From: Mycobacterium sp. 852002-51163_SCH5372311 | GTDB lineage: Bacteria; Actinomycetota; Actinomycetes; Mycobacteriales; Mycobacteriaceae | Length of the DNA: 64,000 nt | NCBI RefSeq assembly: GCF_001667115.1 | Contig: NZ_LZIJ01000171.1 | Coordinates: 124,001 to 188,000 of the forward strand | Reading direction: 5' to 3' | In this document: one piece after another, positions 51,577 through 60,513 of the stretch | Layout: every line of letters begins with the position of its first letter | How positions within the stretch are numbered: position 1 is the stretch's first letter | Notes under the pieces: generated by a model | Seen by the model: the letters and a program-made list of their open reading frames with translations, nothing else | What the model was told of the DNA's origin: nothing | Database searches by the model: none | Made by a program: the position numbers and the translations under genes

Positions 51577-52494
51577 TTACCCTGACGCAGGCGTCGGGCG
51601 GAGTTGCTCGGTGAGGAACTCGATTTGGTCGCGTACCAGTGCTTCAAAGACCTCCCCGAGGTAGAAGTCGAAATGGCCGGCATCGTAGCGCTTGATCTCA
51701 CCCCGCCTTGCCGTGCGCGCGTATCGCAGGGTCTGGGCGGGTGGCGTGACCGAATCGGTGTTACTGACGCAGAACAGGATTGGGACGCCGATCTTCCTCG
51801 CAGCGCGTCCGGGCCGATAGGCCATGATTGTCGGCGCGACCCGCGCCGCTACCTCATTCCGAAACGTTCTGTCGGGCGGCACCAGCGCCGCGTAACCGGG
51901 AAGGGCGTCCGGGGCGTTCATCAGGGCCAACGAGCCCGGGGGGCCGGCGAGCGGGATCATCACGGGCGGCCTGCGAAAGATCATGGAAGCCAAATCCCGC
52001 GCGACCGAGGGCAACACCTTCAGGGATTCAGCAGTGCCCAGCGCGAGCGCTGAGGCGAGGCCGTCGGTGAACGGGCACTGAGCCACGGCCGCGCGCAGTT
52101 CGGGATGGCGTGAGGCGACGATGATGGAGTGGCCGCCACCAAAGGAGCTGCCCCACACCGCAATCCGGTTGCCGTCGATGTCGCGTCGAGTCTTCACCCA
52201 TTCGATGGCGGCGTCCCAGTCTGCGAGTTGTCGCTTGATCGAAAGGAGCTGGCGGGGTTGTCCACTGCTGTCGCCGAAGTGCCGATAGGTGAAGGCGAAG
52301 GCCGCGATGCCGGCGTGTGCGAAACGCTCGGCGAAAGCGTCCAGGCGCATCTCGCGGGTGGCACCGAGGCCGTGTCCCAGGATGACCACGGGCGGCGCGG
52401 TGACGCTGGTTGGCACGTAAAGCCATGCGGCGCAGGTGTCTTCGCCGGAGGTGAACGAAACGTCGTGGCGTGTGAAAGGCTGCACGGTGGTCAT
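51577..52494 (-). CDS. Alpha/beta hydrolase (S9-like/dienelactone type)
   Basis: 305 residues. The oxyanion loop VVILGHGLGATREMRL, the nucleophile in VWGSSFGGGHSII (G-x-S-x-G, about 116), Asp near LFCVSNTDSVTPP, and His in YDAGHFDFYLG give a complete triad. No signal peptide. Its ATG overlaps the crotonase stop (52491-52494), so it lies in the TetR-controlled operon. Confidence 0.8.
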   Translation of the reverse strand: MTTVQPFTRHDVSFTSGEDTCAAWLYVPTSVTAPPVVILGHGLGATREMRLDAFAERFAHAGIAAFAFTYRHFGDSSGQPRQLLSIKRQLADWDAAIEWVKTRRDIDGNRIAVWGSSFGGGHSIIVASRHPELRAAVAQCPFTDGLASALALGTAESLKVLPSVARDLASMIFRRPPVMIPLAGPPGSLALMNAPDALPGYAALVPPDRTFRNEVAARVAPTIMAYRPGRAARKIGVPILFCVSNTDSVTPPAQTLRYARTARRGEIKRYDAGHFDFYLGEVFEALVRDQIEFLTEQLRPTPASG

Positions 52495-53456
52495 TTCTTC
52501 AGTGCACCGTTGCTAGTGCCGACCCCGGGCACCCGACCCGATGCGAGCGCTTCTGCATAGGTGTCCGGGCGGTAGAGAGGTAGTTCGCCGGTGGCCTCCG
52601 TGGTCGCCAGGTAGGAGACCATCAGTTCCTGACCGACCTCGGACTGATCGGTGCCGAGGAACTCGGTGCGCTCCATGTGCAGGCCTTCCGGCAGCGACAT
52701 CGAGCCACCGAAGTACACCGACCGCTTGATCGCCTCGACTGACCCCTTGGTCCGCTTGCCGAAGTATGCCGCCAGTTCGGCCGCTCGGGTGACGACGTCG
52801 TCAGGCGCCACCACGTCGTCAACGGCGCCGTTGGCCAGAGCCTCCGCCGGGGTGAACGGCTTGCCCTCGAGGATCGCGACCAGCGATTTGTGGGCACCGA
52901 TCAGCCGGGTCAGTCGCTGGGAGCCACCGCCGCCGGGCATGATCCCGAGGAGGACTTCTGGCTGACCGATGAAAAAGTCACCGTCGGCCATGACGCGCAA
53001 ATCGCATGCCCACGCGAATTCCGCACCCAGGCCCAGAGCCGAACCGTTCAGGGCAGCAACGAAGATTACGCCGCTGGCGTTCATCTTCAAGAACGTCGCG
53101 TGCAAGCGGTCGAGCTGAGCGACTCCCCGCAGCGGGGTTCGCTGCACAACCGGCTCGAGGATGCGGACTCGGTCTATGCCTCTCGCCAAGCGCAGTGCGG
53201 CCGAGGCGCCGCGTCGGCTCAATTCCGGAACAGCGGCACCCTCTGCCTGCAGCCAGCGCACATCGGCATGGCTGACGAACCGGCCGGGTCGCGCGCCTGT
53301 GAAGACAACGGCGTGCACGCGCGGATCGCGGTCGACGCGGTCCACGAACTCGTCGAGCTGGTTGGCGATGTCGAGGCCAAACAGGCTGTGGGGTCCCCCG
53401 TCGACCCGCACAGTCAGCACGGCGCCGCGGTCATCGATCTCGAAATGGTCAGTCAT
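52491..53456 (-). CDS. Enoyl-CoA hydratase/isomerase family protein
   Basis: 321 residues from ATG 53456. Crotonase blocks: HAVVFTGARPGRFVSHADVR and NGSALGLGAEFAWACDLRVM, then GIMPGGGGSQRLTRLIGAHK with its Gly-rich turn. An N-terminal extension is longer than in a typical hydratase, and the catalytic Glu positions are not evident. First gene of an operon with the alpha/beta hydrolase and controlled by the operator pair at 53483-53519. Confidence 0.8.
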   Translation of the reverse strand: MTDHFEIDDRGAVLTVRVDGGPHSLFGLDIANQLDEFVDRVDRDPRVHAVVFTGARPGRFVSHADVRWLQAEGAAVPELSRRGASAALRLARGIDRVRILEPVVQRTPLRGVAQLDRLHATFLKMNASGVIFVAALNGSALGLGAEFAWACDLRVMADGDFFIGQPEVLLGIMPGGGGSQRLTRLIGAHKSLVAILEGKPFTPAEALANGAVDDVVAPDDVVTRAAELAAYFGKRTKGSVEAIKRSVYFGGSMSLPEGLHMERTEFLGTDQSEVGQELMVSYLATTEATGELPLYRPDTYAEALASGRVPGVGTSNGALKK

Positions 53457-53482
53457 CGGTGTGTCCTCTCGTAAACACGAGT

Positions 53483-53519
53483 TTGTAACGAAGTTACAAG
53501 ATACTATAACGAAGTTATA
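53483..53519. promoter_or_regulatory. Tandem TetR-type operators
   Basis: Two palindromes: TTGTAAC-GAA-GTTACAA (53483-53499) and TATAAC-GAA-GTTATA (53505-53519). Centres are 21 bases apart, two helical turns. They lie between the divergent crotonase (start 53456) and TetR (start 53579) genes. A third match occurs at 55191-55205. Confidence 0.75.
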
Positions 53520-53578
53520 CTGATCTGGCAAGGATCAGGCGGACTGTCCTTCGGGACTGTGTGAATTCAGGGGAAACC

Positions 53579-54307
53579 ATGCCGAGCACCTCAGATGAGG
53601 CGATACCGGAGCGGGTGCCGGAACGGCTCATTCAGGCCACGATCCGTCTGCTGGCCGAGCAGGGGCCATCCGCCATCAAGGTGCGTACCGTATCGGCCGC
53701 AAGTGGGCTCTCGACGAGTTTGGTGTACCACTACTTCGGTGGGGTTCCTGAGCTCATGGGTGCCGTTGTAGAGCAAGGGTTCAAGGAGCTCGACAGAGCG
53801 TTTTCTCGTCTTCCGGTGACTGATGATCCAATCGCGGATCTGGCTGTCCAGGCGCTGACGTGCCGGCGGTTCGCCCGCGAGAACCCCCACCTGTATGACG
53901 TCATGTTTGGACTGTCCACTCGCTCGACGTATCGTCCGCTGACAGAAGCCGACGTTCGTTCTAGCGGAAGTTCGCCGACCTTCCGAGCCGCCTACGCCCA
54001 TGTTGCAGAAGCGTGCCAACGGCTCGTCAGTTCAGGCAGGGTCACGCCACAAGAACCCGAAGGCGTCGCTGCCCAGTTGTGGAGCTTCGTGCATGGCTTC
54101 ATCACACTCGAGTTGGCGCAGACCTTCGTCGATTTCGATGACCCAGTCAGGCAGGTACTACTGCCGATGGGTGTGAATCTTTCTGTCGGACTGGGCGATA
54201 CGCGGAAAAGGGCGCAGGCCTCACACGAAGTGGCCGCGCGCATGTTCGAGTCGATTGCGCGGGCTGACGAACGTCAGGCTGACGTGGAGGATGGCGTGGT
54301 CTCGTAA
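53579..54307 (+). CDS. TetR-family transcriptional regulator
   Basis: 242 residues from ATG 53579, with GGGGA eight bases upstream; a GTG at 53561 is less likely. HTH: LIQATIRLLAEQGPSAIKVR then TVSAASGLSTSLVYHYFGGV. It faces the crotonase operon and overlaps the convergent SDR by 34 bases. The GAAGTTA palindromes beside both genes make it the likely repressor of both. Confidence 0.85.
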   Translation: MPSTSDEAIPERVPERLIQATIRLLAEQGPSAIKVRTVSAASGLSTSLVYHYFGGVPELMGAVVEQGFKELDRAFSRLPVTDDPIADLAVQALTCRRFARENPHLYDVMFGLSTRSTYRPLTEADVRSSGSSPTFRAAYAHVAEACQRLVSSGRVTPQEPEGVAAQLWSFVHGFITLELAQTFVDFDDPVRQVLLPMGVNLSVGLGDTRKRAQASHEVAARMFESIARADERQADVEDGVVS

Positions 54308-55182
54308 TTAAGTTTGTCGACCCCCGGTACGAGTTGGTCATGCCTGCCCAGTGCCTCGCACTCGCTCTCAAGGGTCGGCACCACATCGGCTGCGAATCGC
54401 CTCATCCAGGGCCATGCCGCCGGGGAGTTCAGCGCCGCCTTGGCCCAGTTGGCCACCACGACTGCGCGCGGGACGTACACCCGGCTGCGCCGGCGCGCGA
54501 GGCCGTCGACAATCGCGGCGGCTGCCCGGTCGACGCTCGTGGTGACGTTGCCTGGATAGGGCAGCCGTCGGCGCAGGTCCTGGAACGACGGAAAGTCTGC
54601 CTCCGCGCCTCGGACGAGGTCTGTGTCAATCCACGAGGGATGCACGAGCCCGACGCTGATACCGAGGTGCGACACCTCCTGGCGGTAAGCCAGGGCGAGC
54701 ATCTCGACGCCGGCCTTGCTCGCGGCATATGAGCTCATTCCAGCCAGCGGCGTGAACGAAAGCGCGGATGCTACGACCATCACCTGGCCTCGGCTGCGCT
54801 GCAGATGGGGCGTCGCGTACTTGAGGGTGCGGAAAACGCCGTTCACGTTGATGTCCACAACTCGCTCGAACGACGCTTCGTCGACCTGCCGCACCGTCCC
54901 ATAGGACACAACCCCTGCATTGGCGACCACGATGTCGATGCCACCCATCACCCCTGCACAGTTATCGATCGCCGACCGCAAAGCAGCGCCGTCGCGCACA
55001 TCGGCTTCCCACCAGGACGCGCCAGGACCCAGGTCCTCAGCGAGGGCACACAACCGATCGGGCTCAAGGCCGATCAGCGCCAACCGAGCACCTCGGGCAG
55101 CCGCGACTCGTGCCACCTTCTCTCCGATGCCGCGAGCCGCTCCGGTGATAACGATTCTTCGACCCATAAGTTTGCGAACCAT
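54274..55182 (-). CDS. Short-chain dehydrogenase/reductase (SDR)
   Basis: 302 residues from ATG 55182; the inner ATG at 55167 is also possible. VITGAARGIG cofactor motif, ANAGV near residue 90, and YAASK with preceding Ser (VVASALSFT). A C-terminal ~80-residue extension is common in mycobacterial SDRs. Nine bases upstream is the operator copy 55191-55205, so the TetR at 53579 should regulate it too. Confidence 0.85.
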   Translation of the reverse strand: MVRKLMGRRIVITGAARGIGEKVARVAAARGARLALIGLEPDRLCALAEDLGPGASWWEADVRDGAALRSAIDNCAGVMGGIDIVVANAGVVSYGTVRQVDEASFERVVDINVNGVFRTLKYATPHLQRSRGQVMVVASALSFTPLAGMSSYAASKAGVEMLALAYRQEVSHLGISVGLVHPSWIDTDLVRGAEADFPSFQDLRRRLPYPGNVTTSVDRAAAAIVDGLARRRSRVYVPRAVVVANWAKAALNSPAAWPWMRRFAADVVPTLESECEALGRHDQLVPGVDKLNYETTPSSTSA

Positions 55183-55190
55183 CGGGCGAA

Positions 55191-55205
55191 TGTAACTTCG
55201 TTATA
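55191..55205. promoter_or_regulatory. Third copy of the GAAGTTA operator
   Basis: TGTAACTTCGTTATA is the reverse complement of TATAACGAAGTTACA, a hybrid of the two tandem sites at 53483-53519. It begins nine bases upstream of the SDR start codon at 55182. Confidence 0.7.
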
Positions 55206-55394
55206 GCCGAAACGCAAACGCAGTCGTTTCTCGTAGGGGTTCGAGAACGCGGGCGAGTGTGCGGTAACGGATGCCCATGCCGCTGACACAGTGGCGGTCA
55301 GGACCCGCATCGCCCAGTCTGTTGCAGCGGTTCCAATAAGGACATTCAGTCGTAGAAATCGCGCCGACCTGCGGAACTAACGGTGGTGGGACTT

Positions 55395-56165
55395 TTACGC
55401 GAGCATCGGGTCGATTGCCGACCGGGGAACCAGGACCTGCAACGCCCCGAATGAGTCGGGCAGCAGCACGCCTTGGTCGAAGAAGAAGATCACCCCGTCG
55501 TTAACCACCGCGAAATTCTGGTAGTTGGCAGGGTTGTACAGCGCCGGTTGTGCGATCGGCAATGGCGGCGCGGGAGTCGGCGTGGCCGTAGCCGGTTGTC
55601 CCGGTTGTGCCGGCGGCGGCGTTGGGGCCAGTTGCTTCTGCAGCTCAGCCTGCACGATCGGCGCGACGGTCTTCAGGGGATCATCGACCCGCCACAACGG
55701 CGTATGTTCTTTGTCGTCCGACGCGGCTGTATAGGTGATCGCCTTGCGATAGGTCTGGTCCCAGTTGAACGCCTTGAACGTCGTTTGCGGATGCGCGCCG
55801 CCGACGTTCTGGTAAACCTTGAACACCACGGCCTGCGTGCCGCGCGGGGGAATCGCCGAGTTGTATTCCGTCGGTTTGATGGTCAGCTCATACGGAGTAT
55901 CGCGAGGCGCACCCGACTTGGCGACGTTCAAGAACCCGTCGCGCGTTTGGGAGATGTAGTCGGCGACCGACTTCTGGTCGGGGTAGTCCAGCGGGATGCT
56001 GATGTCGACCCTGTACCCGGGGTCAGAGAGCTGGATCTCACACGTCTTACCGGTATTGCCACCCTTGAGGTCGGCGCAGTAATCCTTCGGTGCGGCCCCG
56101 GCGACACCATTCGAGCCGACGATGGCGGCTGCCGCAACGAGCACGGCCACTTTGACGATTCGCAT
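55395..56165 (-). CDS. Secreted MPT64-like protein with proline-rich insert
   Basis: 256 residues from ATG 56165. A signal peptide ends near VAGA-AP. The mature protein is recognisably like MPT64: APKDYCADLKGGNTGKTC, IPPRGTQAVVFKVYQNVGG and the end PVNYQNFAV-like PANYQNFAVVNDGVIFFF, then QVLVPRSAIDPMLA. MPT64 is 228 residues; the extra length is a Pro/Ala/Thr-rich insert (TPPPAQPGQPATATPTPAPP) before the C-terminal domain. Two cysteines near the N-terminus probably form a disulfide. Function of the family is unclear. Confidence 0.85.
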   Translation of the reverse strand: MRIVKVAVLVAAAAIVGSNGVAGAAPKDYCADLKGGNTGKTCEIQLSDPGYRVDISIPLDYPDQKSVADYISQTRDGFLNVAKSGAPRDTPYELTIKPTEYNSAIPPRGTQAVVFKVYQNVGGAHPQTTFKAFNWDQTYRKAITYTAASDDKEHTPLWRVDDPLKTVAPIVQAELQKQLAPTPPPAQPGQPATATPTPAPPLPIAQPALYNPANYQNFAVVNDGVIFFFDQGVLLPDSFGALQVLVPRSAIDPMLA

Positions 56166-56583
56166 GTCCAAATCCCTCCGAGCGAACTGCGGCACGGCGC
56201 CGCGCACGCGAGACTAGCGTGGATTGTTCCTGTGAAGCATGCCGGGCGGAGATACCGCGTGCGGACCGACGGCCGGTCGTGGCGAACACGCGTCAGCGGA
56301 TTCGTCAGATCGCGCCTGTGGGGTTCCGCTGGTCAAGCAGTGAGCTGCCGGGAATCGACGACACCACAAAAATGGCTCCGAGGTGCGGAAACGTTGAATT
56401 TTGCACGCGATAGTAGGCGAATCGTCGCGACACGACCTCCGGTTACGCGGAAGGTGTTGATGGCATCAACACTATGGAGCTCGGCGCGTAGCCGCGAGCT
56501 TTCAGGAGTCGGCGTTGTGCCCCGCAATGTGATGTGCGCGACGGAAGATGTTCAGAGGTTCCGGGATCCGAAAGATCATCACG
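56166..56583. other. 418-base gap with one strong palindrome
   Basis: No gene is supported here. The only notable structure is GTGTTGATG-G-CATCAACAC at 56454-56472, with perfect 9-base arms. The first ~100 bases may hold the promoter of the MPT64-like gene, which reads leftward, but no clear -10/-35 was found. Confidence 0.5.
56454..56472. promoter_or_regulatory. Orphan 19-base palindrome
   Basis: Perfect 9-base arms GTGTTGATG/CATCAACAC around one G, 289 bases from the MPT64-like start codon and 112 bases past the crotonase stop. The size and symmetry fit a transcription-factor operator, but no regulator gene is adjacent. Confidence 0.45.
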
Positions 56584-57387
56584 CTAAGCGGGGTCGGCGA
56601 AAACCGGACGCTCCCCAGACATTCCAGCGACCACGGCAGCGATCTGGTTGGGTGTGCCGATCAGTCCGGTTTGCAGATCTGATTCTCGCGCAAGAGCCGC
56701 CGCGGCGTCGTTGCTGATCCAGGTTTCGTTGTACAGGCACTTCGCGGCACGGATGGCATCCGGTGACTTCAGTGCGATCTCGCCCGCGAGCGCCAGCGCC
56801 GCTGCCAGCGGATCCGCGGCCGTCCGAGTGACCAAGCCGAGCTCGGAACCCTCGCTTCCGGAAACAATGCGGCCAGTGAACGTCAACTCTTTCGCGACGT
56901 CGATCGGTAGAAGTCTCGGCAGTGTCTGCGTGATGCCCATGTCGGGAACGAGTCCCCACTTGATCTCCATGATGCTCAGCTTCGCGTCAGGCGCGGCGAT
57001 CCGGATATCAGCGCCGAGTGCGATCTGCAAACCGCCGCCGAAGCAGTTGCCGTGGATCGCGGCGATGACTGGCGCCGGTACCAGCGACCAGTCGTAGCTC
57101 ACGCGCTGAGCGAGGTTCGCCGGCCGGTCCTCGTCTCGGGCCAACAGAACGCCCGTGCCACCTTCGCCGCCCATGAAACTTGCCACGTCCAAACCAGAGC
57201 AGAAGCTCTTGCCCTCACCGTGGAGAACGACCGCGCGGACCGATGTATCACCCGCCAGCTGCTCTGCGGCCTCCACCAAGCCTTCGAACATTGCTTGGTC
57301 GAGCGCATTGTGCTTATCGGCGCGCACCATGGTCACCGTTGCCACGCCGTTTTCGGCGATCCGCAGACGGACTCTGTCTTCGCTCAC
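56584..57387 (-). CDS. Enoyl-CoA hydratase family protein
   Basis: 267 residues from GTG 57387. The crotonase signature blocks are VLHGEGKSFCSGLDVASFMG and IHGNCFGGGLQIALGADIRI, followed by MEIKWGLVPDMGITQTLPRL with the usual glutamate-region helix. No N-terminal signal. Stands alone, with the small secreted gene divergent upstream. Confidence 0.85.
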   Translation of the reverse strand: MSEDRVRLRIAENGVATVTMVRADKHNALDQAMFEGLVEAAEQLAGDTSVRAVVLHGEGKSFCSGLDVASFMGGEGGTGVLLARDEDRPANLAQRVSYDWSLVPAPVIAAIHGNCFGGGLQIALGADIRIAAPDAKLSIMEIKWGLVPDMGITQTLPRLLPIDVAKELTFTGRIVSGSEGSELGLVTRTAADPLAAALALAGEIALKSPDAIRAAKCLYNETWISNDAAAALARESDLQTGLIGTPNQIAAVVAGMSGERPVFADPA

Positions 57388-57609
57388 AAGTAGGAATCTA
57401 TCGCGCCGTGACCTGATCAGATGGTCTGGCAGCGGCAACCAACTTGGTCTACTTCCGTCTGCCCACTCCGCTATCGAGAACCAGACGGGGCGATCCGCTC
57501 TACTGCGAAGCGGCGGAGGCGTCTTCGGTCGGTACCGCCCGGCCGACGCAAGAGTTCCGCAAGCTGTCAGGCGCACGCTGTGGTTACCAACAAACTGAGA
57601 GATCAGAAG

Positions 57610-57921
57610 ATGAACCGACGAATCGCAGCACTGGCATCCACTGTGTTGGCTGGCTGTGGTTTGCTGCTGGCAGCTCCTGCCCAGGCCCGACCCCTACCAC
57701 CGCATACGTGGTGCCCCGGCAATTCCATGGTGTACTCCCGCTACGACATGTCGTCAGGACCAGGCGTCGCCTACCAATGGGACATGAATGTCTGCCACAC
57801 GTGGTACTGGGTACAGAATTCGGCCGGCAACGTTCCGTACAAGGGCCACCTACCGAGCGATGTGTGGGACGGAGACAATCCGCCCCCGGTTCGAGAGGAT
57901 TCATGCGACTTCTGCTGGTAA
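57610..57921 (+). CDS. Small secreted Cys-rich hypothetical protein
   Basis: 103 residues from ATG 57610, a better start than the longer frames upstream. A Sec signal peptide (RIAALASTVLAGCGLLLAAP then AQA-RP) precedes a mature protein with four cysteines: TWCPGNSMV, NVCHTWYW and the terminal SCDFCW. Many aromatic residues suggest a small beta-rich extracellular domain. Similar short secreted proteins occur in mycobacteria with unknown function. Confidence 0.7.
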   Translation: MNRRIAALASTVLAGCGLLLAAPAQARPLPPHTWCPGNSMVYSRYDMSSGPGVAYQWDMNVCHTWYWVQNSAGNVPYKGHLPSDVWDGDNPPPVREDSCDFCW

Positions 57922-57957
57922 CGCGGCGGACGAGTTCCCGGAGTACCAGAACTTCCG

Positions 57958-58325
57958 TGGTGGAGCTGCCGGGAATCGAACCCGGGTCCTACGGCATTCC
58001 CTCAAGGCTTCTCCGTGCGCAGTTCGCTATGCCTCTGCTCGGATCTCCTGGTCCCGCGAACTAGCCAGGATGACGATCCCAGTCGCTGTGATTGTCCCGA
58101 TGAGTCCCGCGACCGAACTCATCGGTGGATCCCTCTAGCTGATGCCGGGGTCCGGGTCGAGGGCGTTCCCGGTCCGACAGACTAGCTGTCGCTTAGGCAG
58201 CGAGAGCGTAGTCGCGCTGATGTGAATCGGCGCTTATATGGTTGCAACGACGCTTACGGTGGTCTCTTGCCTGCACCGGCACGCTTCCCTTGATTCGATG
58301 CGCGAAGTCGAAACCTTTCAGCCCC
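57958..58325 (-). ncRNA. ssrA: tmRNA (ssrA)
   Basis: 368 nucleotides on the minus strand. The 5' end GGGGCTGAAAGGTTTCGACT lies at 58325 and the 3' tRNA-like half ends GGACCCGGGTTCGATTCCCG...CAGCTCCACCA at 57958. The tag reading frame (58193-58231) encodes ADSHQRDYALAA followed by TAA, the mycobacterial degradation tag. With SmpB (encoded at 60514-61005) it rescues stalled ribosomes and marks the unfinished protein. Length equals that of M. tuberculosis tmRNA as I recall it. Confidence 0.95.
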
Positions 58326-58439
58326 TTGTCTTTACTGCTTCGAGCATCCCCGCCGATTTTCGGCAGGACCATCAATGGTACGCCGAAATCAACACGCGGC
58401 AACGCAATTAACTTCGCGGGCCGGGCGGCCAAAGCCGAA

Positions 58440-58462
58440 CGGCCCCCGGTCCCCGGGGGCCG
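58440..58462 (-). terminator. GC-rich hairpin after the ferritin-like gene
   Basis: CGGCCCCCGG (58440-58449) pairs with CCGGGGGCCG (58453-58462) around TCC, 10 perfect pairs, 26 bases past the stop of the minus-strand gene 58488-59450. No U-run follows, as is common in mycobacterial terminators. Confidence 0.55.
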
Positions 58463-58487
58463 CTCAACTGACTGGCTCGCCGGCTCG

Positions 58488-59450
58488 CTAGCTGATGCCG
58501 ACCACATCTTGCGCGATGGCGGCAACGCGAGTCTGCGCCGCGGAGACGATGCGTTGCCGGTTCTTGTGCGCCTCTTCGTAGGCGATGATCGCGCGAACGT
58601 CGTTGGCGGCCGTCAGCTCCTTGATCGCGGCCACCGCGTCGTTGACGTTGAGGTCGTCGTAGTTCTTGATCGGCAACTCGCGGGCGTCGAGAACGCCTGC
58701 GGCGGTGCGCCCGGTGTGCAACGCGTCGGCGACCCGGTTGGCCCCCTCGGAGCGGGTGACCCGCTCGGCGGCTTTCAGAGCGGCGTTCTGCGAGGCAGAA
58801 AGCGCCTTCGCCGCGATCTCGCTGGCGTTGCCGCCGCGCTTGATCAGGTCGTTGACCGCGGGACCGGTGGAGCGCACCGCGTCGACCGCCCTGTCCACCC
58901 CACGCGCCGACCATGCCGCCGGCAGGTTGAACAACTTCACCGCCGTGCCCGCGGCTGCCTGCAGCGGGGTGCGACGAAGCGCGGCCGGACCCCCGAGGGC
59001 GTCTTCGGCCAGCACCGTGGTCAGCCAGTCCACCGTCGCGGCGTGCGCAGTGATCAAGCGGTCGGCGAGTTCCACGATGTCCTTGCGGTCGGCGGCCACC
59101 GCCAGCGCTTTGGCGTAGCGGGCACGGTCCAGCAATTGGTCCTCCAGCGCAAGGTCACCCAACAGCGCCTCGTCGAACGGCTGGGCCTGTTCGGTCAACG
59201 CCTTGACCGCCGCTGCGGCCCGGCCCAAGAACGGGCCGATCACGTCGGGGTAGCCGCCCAGGTCTCGTATCGCACGCTCGATCGCTTCCGCTCGCTCGCG
59301 GCCATGGGCGGCGTTCTGCGAGAGTTCACGGCGCACGGCCTCGGTGCGAGCCTGGGCGACGCGAGTTTCGGCGACCTGGATTTCGGTGCTGGTCAGATCG
59401 AGAAGAGTGCGCAGTTGGACTAGCAGTCTCGAGGTATCGGGTGCAGTCAT
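58488..59450 (-). CDS. Ferritin-like-domain protein (tentative)
   Basis: 320 residues, almost entirely helical by composition (Ala, Leu, Glu, Arg). The N-terminal ~150 residues have heptad-like helices with TSTEIQVAETRVAQARTEAV and ERAEAIERAIRDLGGYPDVI, which resemble a four-helix ferritin-like bundle with Glu/His ligands; a following part is long helix with DEALLGDLALEDQLLDRARY. No signal peptide or membrane segment. The family call is uncertain. The hairpin at 58440-58462 follows it. Confidence 0.5.
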   Translation of the reverse strand: MTAPDTSRLLVQLRTLLDLTSTEIQVAETRVAQARTEAVRRELSQNAAHGRERAEAIERAIRDLGGYPDVIGPFLGRAAAAVKALTEQAQPFDEALLGDLALEDQLLDRARYAKALAVAADRKDIVELADRLITAHAATVDWLTTVLAEDALGGPAALRRTPLQAAAGTAVKLFNLPAAWSARGVDRAVDAVRSTGPAVNDLIKRGGNASEIAAKALSASQNAALKAAERVTRSEGANRVADALHTGRTAAGVLDARELPIKNYDDLNVNDAVAAIKELTAANDVRAIIAYEEAHKNRQRIVSAAQTRVAAIAQDVVGIS

Positions 59451-59604
59451 CAGTAGACCTCCTGGGGTTCACGATTGGTTGTCGGCGCGAGTTGCGCCCG
59501 TATCTTTTCGGCTACCCGGGCTGGCCGCACCGACAACATTTAACGGCCGGTTGTGAGATATGTCGCATTGACCCAACGGCCATCACGTACCGCGAAAGAT
59601 GCGT

Positions 59605-60450
59605 TCAGATTACGAAATTCAGGCGCTCGACGATCTGCGCAGCCACATCCTCATCACCACTGAGTTCGACGTCCTGACTACGCGCCGGACACATCGGCCG
59701 GCCGCCGGCAAGCCTGGTGAACTGCAGCCCGTCGAGCCGGATGGTCGCCGTCGGCTCCTGGCCACCGAAATCGTCGACCACCTGAGCGCGGCCGTCGACG
59801 CTGACCCGGATTTCGCGGGCCAGCGGGCCGTTCAGCTCGAACAGGACGCGCGAACCGTCGGGGGCTTTGCCCCGCTTGCCGACGACGAACCCCATCGTGC
59901 CGGCGATCTCGTCGAGCGACAATTGCGACGCGCGCCCGCCGAGTTCGTCGTCGGACGACGGCCGCTGCAGTGCCATTCGGATGTCCTGCTCATGCATCCA
60001 GCAGTCGAAGACCCGCACCCGCATGAACCGTCCGTAGCTTTCCGGACCCACCGGTGTCACGGTCAGCGCGTTCCATTCTTCGTCGGACATGCCGGGCAAA
60101 ACCTCGCGGCGGCCCTGAGTCACCGAACGGAACCGCTCGAGGACACTGGCTCCCGGCTCCCCGCTGAGATGGCGCACCCAGCATTCGTTCAACGCACCGA
60201 TGTCGTTGCGGACATGGTCAAGCTCCTTGACCTCGACGTCCGGCTCGGGTGGCGAAATGCCCGACAGGAAGGACTCCGTCCCGATGATGTGCGACACCAC
60301 CGACTGCACGTTCCAGCCGGGCAGCGGCGTCGGCGCCTGCCAGCCCGACTCGGGCAGCCCGTCCAGCAGCGCGTCGATGGAATCCCAGACTTCGAACAGG
60401 CCGGACAAAACGTCGGCCTTGTCGAGCGTGGTGAGGGGTCGGTCGGCCAT
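59605..60450 (-). CDS. DinB-like/maleylpyruvate isomerase N-terminal family protein
   Basis: 281 residues. The MDMPI N-terminal helix bundle is clear: LSGLFEVWDSIDALLDGLPE, PTPLPGWNVQSVVSHIIGTE with the typical His, and HEQDIRMALQRP later. The C-terminal part is the SCP2-like or mycothiol-binding half of this family. Mycothiol-dependent transferases share it. In M. tuberculosis the gene upstream of smpB, Rv3099c, has similar size from memory. Confidence 0.75.
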   Translation of the reverse strand: MADRPLTTLDKADVLSGLFEVWDSIDALLDGLPESGWQAPTPLPGWNVQSVVSHIIGTESFLSGISPPEPDVEVKELDHVRNDIGALNECWVRHLSGEPGASVLERFRSVTQGRREVLPGMSDEEWNALTVTPVGPESYGRFMRVRVFDCWMHEQDIRMALQRPSSDDELGGRASQLSLDEIAGTMGFVVGKRGKAPDGSRVLFELNGPLAREIRVSVDGRAQVVDDFGGQEPTATIRLDGLQFTRLAGGRPMCPARSQDVELSGDEDVAAQIVERLNFVI

Positions 60451-60513
60451 GGTCGGATCGTAAGCCGCGAAGCGCCGAAACGCGTCAACCCGCGGCGATC
60501 GGGTGCGTGCCGA

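Noticed and set aside
55473..56717. A 414-codon open frame on the plus strand
   Set aside because: It runs antisense to the MPT64-like gene and is Arg/Gly-rich like other shadow frames.
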